From NCBI RefSeq assembly GCF_016881005.1, contig NZ_JACOPV010000018.1:1-64000 (forward strand): 64,000 nt of DNA, given 5' to 3'. Shown here piece after piece: positions 60,441 to 64,000 of the stretch. Position numbers and translations under genes: made by a program. The stretch's first letter is position 1, and each line of letters begins with the position of its first letter. The DNA is from Pseudomonas arcuscaelestis. GTDB lineage: Bacteria > Pseudomonadota > Gammaproteobacteria > Pseudomonadales > Pseudomonadaceae. The notes under the pieces were generated by a model. It saw only the letters and a program-made list of their open reading frames with translations, made no database searches and was not told the origin of the DNA.

Positions 60441-60992
60441 ATGCAACTGCGCAATTCATCATCGCGTTATGGGCTGGTCAGCATCGTCATGCACTGGGGC
60501 GTGGCGCTGGCAGTTTTCGCACTGTTCGCCCTCGGTCTGTGGATGGTGGGTCTTGACTACTACAGCTCTTGGCGCAAGGACGCACCCGACCTGCATAAGA
60601 GCATTGGTCTGGTGTTGTTGGCTGTCATGCTCGTTCGAGTGGCCTGGCGGGTGATCAGCCCGCCGCCTCCAGCGCTACCTAACCACGGCAAACTCACACG
60701 TGCAGCCTCCAAAGCCGGGCACAGTCTGCTTTACTTCGGTCTCTTCGCGGTGATGATCGCCGGTTACCTGATTTCCACCGCCGATGGCGTGGGTATCCCA
60801 GTGTTTGGGCTTTTCGAGGTGCCCGCTCTGATAAGCAACTTACCTGATCAGGCGGATCTTGCCGGTGAAGTCCATTTTTACCTGGCCTGGGGTCTGGTGA
60901 TTTTTGCCGGACTGCATGGCCTGGCAGCGCTGAAGCACCATTTTATCGACCGTGACGCGACCCTTAAGCGAATGCTGGGCCGCAAAGCTTGA
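60441..60992 (+). CDS. Cytochrome b561 family protein
   Basis: This 183-residue membrane protein has four hydrophobic helices, each carrying histidines suitable for two b-type haems. These are IVMHWGVALAVFALFALGLW, DLHKSIGLVLLAVMLVRVAW, SLLYFGLFAVMIAGYLIST and FYLAWGLVIFAGLHGLAALK. It is of the bacterial CybB type, which can oxidise ubiquinol or reduce superoxide. The preceding 234-base gap holds a REP and an AT-rich promoter region. YceI follows 33 bases downstream. A cytochrome b561-YceI pair is common in Pseudomonas and suggests a shared isoprenoid-quinone or oxidative-stress role. Confidence 0.9.
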   Translation: MQLRNSSSRYGLVSIVMHWGVALAVFALFALGLWMVGLDYYSSWRKDAPDLHKSIGLVLLAVMLVRVAWRVISPPPPALPNHGKLTRAASKAGHSLLYFGLFAVMIAGYLISTADGVGIPVFGLFEVPALISNLPDQADLAGEVHFYLAWGLVIFAGLHGLAALKHHFIDRDATLKRMLGRKA

Positions 60993-61025
60993 TGTTCTAC
61001 CTCAACTCCAAAGGGATATAGAAGC

Positions 61026-61604
61026 ATGTTGAAAAAGACTTTTGCCGCTCTGGCGCTCGGTACTGCACTGCTCTCGGCCGGTCAAGCCATGGCTGCCGAC
61101 TACAAGATCGACAAGGAAGGCCAGCATGCCTTCGTTGACTGGAAAATCAGCCACCTGGGCTACAGCTTCATTCACGGCACCTTCAAAGACTTCGATGGTA
61201 CTTTCAGCTGGGATTCGGCAAAGCCTGAAGCGAGCAAGATTGCTGTCGATCTGAAAACTGCCAGCCTGTGGTCCAACCACGCCGAGCGTGACAAGCATAT
61301 CGCTAGCGCCGACTTCCTCGACGTCAAGAAGTACCCAGAAGCCAAGTTTGTCTCCACCAGCGTCAAATCGACCGGCGAGAAAACGGCTGACGTAACGGGC
61401 GACCTGACCATGCACGGCGTTACCAAGCCGGTAACCTTCAAGGCTACCTTCAACGGCGAAGGCAAGGATCCATGGGGCGGTGAGCGTGCGGGTTTCAACG
61501 CCACCACCACCCTGAACTTGAATGACTTCGGTATCAAAGGCCCGGGCGCTACTTCCCAGACCCTGGACCTGGACATCTCGGTTGAAGGCGTGAAGCAGAA
61601 GTAA
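61026..61604 (+). CDS. Periplasmic YceI-family lipid-binding protein
   Basis: The 192-residue product has a clear signal peptide (MLKKTFAALALGTALLSAGQ, cut after AMA near 23). A YceI lipocalin-like barrel follows: AFVDWKISHLGYSFIHGTFK, FDGTFSWD, HIASADFLDVKKYPEAKF, GDLTMHGVTKPVTFKATF and GFNATTTLNLNDFGIKGPG. Family members bind polyisoprenoids such as ubiquinone-8 and respond to base or redox stress. The gene follows cytochrome b561 on the same strand and ends at a strong bidirectional terminator. Confidence 0.92.
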   Translation: MLKKTFAALALGTALLSAGQAMAADYKIDKEGQHAFVDWKISHLGYSFIHGTFKDFDGTFSWDSAKPEASKIAVDLKTASLWSNHAERDKHIASADFLDVKKYPEAKFVSTSVKSTGEKTADVTGDLTMHGVTKPVTFKATFNGEGKDPWGGERAGFNATTTLNLNDFGIKGPGATSQTLDLDISVEGVKQK

Positions 61605-61620
61605 ATTCTGCGACACCCAT

Positions 61621-61650
61621 AAAAACGCCGCCCCTAGGGGCGGCGTTTTT
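61621..61650. terminator. Bidirectional intrinsic terminator between yceI and rhlE
   Basis: AAAAACGCCGCCCC-TA-GGGGCGGCGTTTTT is a perfect 30-base palindrome with A- and T-tracts at either end. It sits between convergent genes and should terminate both. Confidence 0.92.
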
Positions 61651-61668
61651 ATTTCTGCAATTGCCGAA

Positions 61669-63549
61669 TCAGCGATTGCGGGTCAGCAGCGCAGGCTTCT
61701 CGCCGCGCGGGCGGCTTGGCAATTGCTCAAGCTGTTCAGCAGTCGGGAAACGGTCGACCTTTGATTCTTTGTGCATGATCTTCGGCTGTGGCTGGCCTTC
61801 ACGTGGATTACGTGCGGCTGGCTCTCCCGACTGGCTGTCGCTGTCCGGGCGGCGATTGCGGGCACCGCCATCGCGGCGTTGCTGACCGCCGCCACCATTA
61901 CGCGAACCACCGCGTTTGTCGCCATTGGCTGAGCCGTTGCGTGGGCCGTTGTTGCGGCCTTGGCCGCCACCGCTACGCTGCTGGCCATTTGCGCCGGCAC
62001 CGGCACCGGCACCGCTCTGCGCGGGTGCGCCCGGACGACGGTTGCGACCTTGATTGCCTTTATTCTGATAAGGGCTGACGTAGTCGGCACGGTTACCAAA
62101 ATTATCGATGTCGTCATCCAGGAACACTTCTGGATCACGATTGCCTGCCGCCGGCGCTGCACTTGGTTGGGCGGACTGGGGCTGACGTGGCTTCTTGTTG
62201 TCGCGTGGTTTACGTTCCTGGCGGCCACCAGCAGACTTTTCTGCGGTTTTTTCCTTGTCCTTCTCGCGACCTTTTTCCTTGCCCTGATCCTTGCCTTTGT
62301 CCTTGCGTCCGCCGTTGGTGCCATCAGCACGCTGACCACGGCCACCGCGTGGATTGTTTTGCGGGCGTTCACGGGTTTCAGGCTTCTCGGCTTCTACCTT
62401 GGAGGCATCGAAGCCCATCAGGTCGCCATCCGGGATTTTCTGGCGGGTGACGCGCTCAATGCTCTTGAGCAGCTTTTCTTCGTCCGGGGCAACCAGCGAA
62501 ATCGCTTCACCGGAACGACCGGCGCGACCGGTACGGCCAATGCGGTGCACGTAGTCTTCTTCGACGTTGGGCAACTCGAAGTTGACTACGTGAGGCAGTT
62601 GGTCGATATCCAGGCCGCGGGCGGCGATATCGGTGGCAACCATGATACGTACAGTGCCGGCCTTGAAGTCGGCCAGGGCTTTGGTGCGTGCGTTCTGGCT
62701 TTTATTGCCATGAATCGCGGCGGCGGTCAGACCGTGCTTTTCCAGGTATTCGGCCAGGCGGTTGGCGCCGTGCTTGGTACGGGTGAAAACCAGTACCTGT
62801 TCCCACGCACCGGTGGTGATCAGGTGGGCCAACAGGGCACGCTTGTGGCTGGCAGGCAAGCGATAGACGCGCTGCTCGATGCGCTCGACCGTGGTGTTTG
62901 GCGGCGTAACCTCGATGCGCTCTGGGTTGTGTAGCAACTTGTCGGCGAGGTCGGTGATGTCCTTGGAGAAGGTCGCAGAGAACAGCAGGTTCTGGCGCTT
63001 GGCTGGCAGCCGGGCGAGGACCTTCTTCACATCATGGATGAAGCCCATGTCGAGCATGCGGTCGGCTTCGTCCAGCACTAGTGTTTCGACGTGGGACAGG
63101 TCGACGCTGCCCTGGCCAGCCAGATCGAGCAGCCGGCCAGGGCACGCTACCAGTACATCAACGCCGCGTGCCATGGCCTGAACCTGCGGGTTCATGCCGA
63201 CGCCACCAAAGATGCAGGCACTGACGAATTTAAGATCGCGGGCATACACCTTGAAGCTGTCATGCACCTGGGCGGCCAGTTCACGGGTAGGGGTCAGCAC
63301 CAGAACCCGCGGCTGGCGAGGGCCATGACGCTGGGACTTGTCTGGGTGACCACCTGGGAACAGGCGCTCGAGGATTGGCAGTGCGAAACCGCCGGTTTTA
63401 CCAGTACCTGTCTGGGCGGCGACCATCAGGTCACGACCTTGCAACACGGCGGGAATGGCCCGCTGTTGCACCGGAGTGGGCTGGGTATAGCCAGCAGCCT
63501 CGATGGCGCTGACTAGAGCCTCGGAGAGACCGAGGGAAGCAAAGGACAT
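61669..63549 (-). CDS. rhlE: DEAD-box RNA helicase RhlE with long basic C-terminal tail
   Basis: RhlE unwinds RNA in ribosome assembly and RNA turnover, often at low temperature. The 626-residue product has Q motif ...TPVQQRAIPAVLQGRDL, motif I AQTGTGKTG, II VLDEADRMLDMG, III LLFSATF and VI HRIGRTGRAGRSG. The helicase core ends near residue 375. The remaining 250 residues are low complexity: first Lys/Glu/Gly-rich (GKDQGKEKGREKDKEKTAEK), then Asn/Gly/Arg/Gln-rich repeats (GGGGQQRRDGGARNRRP). Such basic tails help RNA binding and can promote condensate formation. It converges with yceI. Confidence 0.93.
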   Translation of the reverse strand: MSFASLGLSEALVSAIEAAGYTQPTPVQQRAIPAVLQGRDLMVAAQTGTGKTGGFALPILERLFPGGHPDKSQRHGPRQPRVLVLTPTRELAAQVHDSFKVYARDLKFVSACIFGGVGMNPQVQAMARGVDVLVACPGRLLDLAGQGSVDLSHVETLVLDEADRMLDMGFIHDVKKVLARLPAKRQNLLFSATFSKDITDLADKLLHNPERIEVTPPNTTVERIEQRVYRLPASHKRALLAHLITTGAWEQVLVFTRTKHGANRLAEYLEKHGLTAAAIHGNKSQNARTKALADFKAGTVRIMVATDIAARGLDIDQLPHVVNFELPNVEEDYVHRIGRTGRAGRSGEAISLVAPDEEKLLKSIERVTRQKIPDGDLMGFDASKVEAEKPETRERPQNNPRGGRGQRADGTNGGRKDKGKDQGKEKGREKDKEKTAEKSAGGRQERKPRDNKKPRQPQSAQPSAAPAAGNRDPEVFLDDDIDNFGNRADYVSPYQNKGNQGRNRRPGAPAQSGAGAGAGANGQQRSGGGQGRNNGPRNGSANGDKRGGSRNGGGGQQRRDGGARNRRPDSDSQSGEPAARNPREGQPQPKIMHKESKVDRFPTAEQLEQLPSRPRGEKPALLTRNR

Positions 63550-63773
63550 GAGTAATCCTGTTCTTAGTGGGGGCTAAGCCCGATGGGATAATCTTGCCTG
63601 GCGCGGTAGGCATCGGCTGATGCACTCGCGTCCGGTCCAGCAGGGTCTTCAATGCACATCCGGATTGTGGCGGGCGGGCTCTTGGCCGCGCTGTCCTGCC
63701 GATCGGGATGCCTTTTGCAAGGCCGAGCGTCCGGGCGTAAGCCTGGCGGGAAGGCCAGAGTATAACAGAGCAA

Positions 63774-64000
63774 TCAAGGCGTGCTGCGTTCCTGCTGCTC
63801 AACGGTGGAACGAAAATTTTCTGGAATGCCAGCATAGCGGGCATTGAGTGCCGTAAAGGCGGGCTCTTGCTTGAAATTTCGTAGTTCGGCGGCAAAGCGT
63901 TGCATCAGCTCTTGCATGCCTGAATTGCGGCGTACGGCCAGGTACTGACTTTGGGTGCTGACCACCAGCGGCAGTTCACTGATTTCTCGGTCAAGTCCCA
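63774..64000 (-). CDS. Extracellular solute-binding protein, family 3-like (5' end outside window)
   Basis: This minus-strand gene runs off the window end, so only its last 74 or so codons are seen, with the stop at 63774. The visible part reads ...REISELPLVVSTQSQYLAVR, then RNSGMQELMQRFAAELRNFK and ARYAGIPENFRSTVEQQERS. This resembles the C-terminal lobe of family-3 periplasmic binding proteins. An amino-acid-binding or sensor-type protein is likely. The frame is open through to 64000. Ligand and signal peptide cannot be judged. Confidence 0.6.
   Translation of the reverse strand, partial: GLDREISELPLVVSTQSQYLAVRRNSGMQELMQRFAAELRNFKQEPAFTALNARYAGIPENFRSTVEQQERSTP

Noticed and set aside
63550..63773. 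A possible small gene between rhlE and the terminal solute-binding gene.
   Set aside because: Short open frames here lack ribosome sites and recognisable motifs. The gap probably holds the rhlE promoter.

Overview
The window is chromosomal DNA of a Pseudomonas close to the P. putida / P. fluorescens groups. The evidence is gene content and order: hut operon, opgGH, tat genes next to hisIE, ubiEJB, the phaC1-phaZ-phaC2-phaD-phaF-phaI cluster, hslVU, pyrR-pyrB-pyrC', gshB and pilGHIJ-chpA. Protein lengths match the Pseudomonas families, codon use is GC-rich, and Pseudomonas REP elements lie between genes. No rRNA, tRNA, CRISPR array, insertion sequence or prophage was recognised.

Layout. 1-980: a short AT-rich patch with an orphan Hcp-family (type VI secretion) gene and an overlapping small membrane-protein gene. 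981-10922: the complete five-step histidine-utilisation locus (hutF opposite hutCD and hutUHTIG), with two HutC-type operators and a sigma-54 -24/-12 promoter before hutU. 11083-12488: pip-dtd. 12749-17030: opgGH for periplasmic glucans. 17201-19772: an amino-acid-type ABC importer. 19900-24011: two tandem chemoreceptors with long helical periplasmic domains. 24091-26991 (minus): hisI-hisE-tatA-tatB-tatC plus a second, divergent RsmE-family gene. 27066-30063 (minus): ubiE-ubiJ-ubiB.

30197-36925 is the medium-chain polyhydroxyalkanoate (PHA) locus: a small PHA-region protein, phasins phaI and phaF on plus, and phaD, phaC2, phaZ, phaC1 on minus, converging on a very long hairpin. 37274-45753 (minus) holds housekeeping genes: a DUF971 protein, hslUV, the pyr genes with an inactive dihydroorotase homologue, ruvX, algH/yqgE, tonB and gshB. 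46066-55309 (plus) is a Chp/Pil chemosensory operon without the methyltransferase (pilK) and methylesterase (chpB) genes and with a ChpA much shorter than that of P. aeruginosa. 55365-63549 holds a hemolysin-III family membrane protein, canonical rsmE, bioA, an exported flavin amine-oxidase-like protein with a Lys/Ala/Pro tail, cytochrome b561, a YceI protein and rhlE. The window ends inside a solute-binding protein gene.

Most of the window is conserved core genome. The accessory-looking part is the first 930 bases. Less explained features are the periplasmic insertion in the ABC permease, the RsmE paralogue in the tat operon, the reduced Chp system, the tailed flavoprotein, and several intergenic repeats and hairpins.
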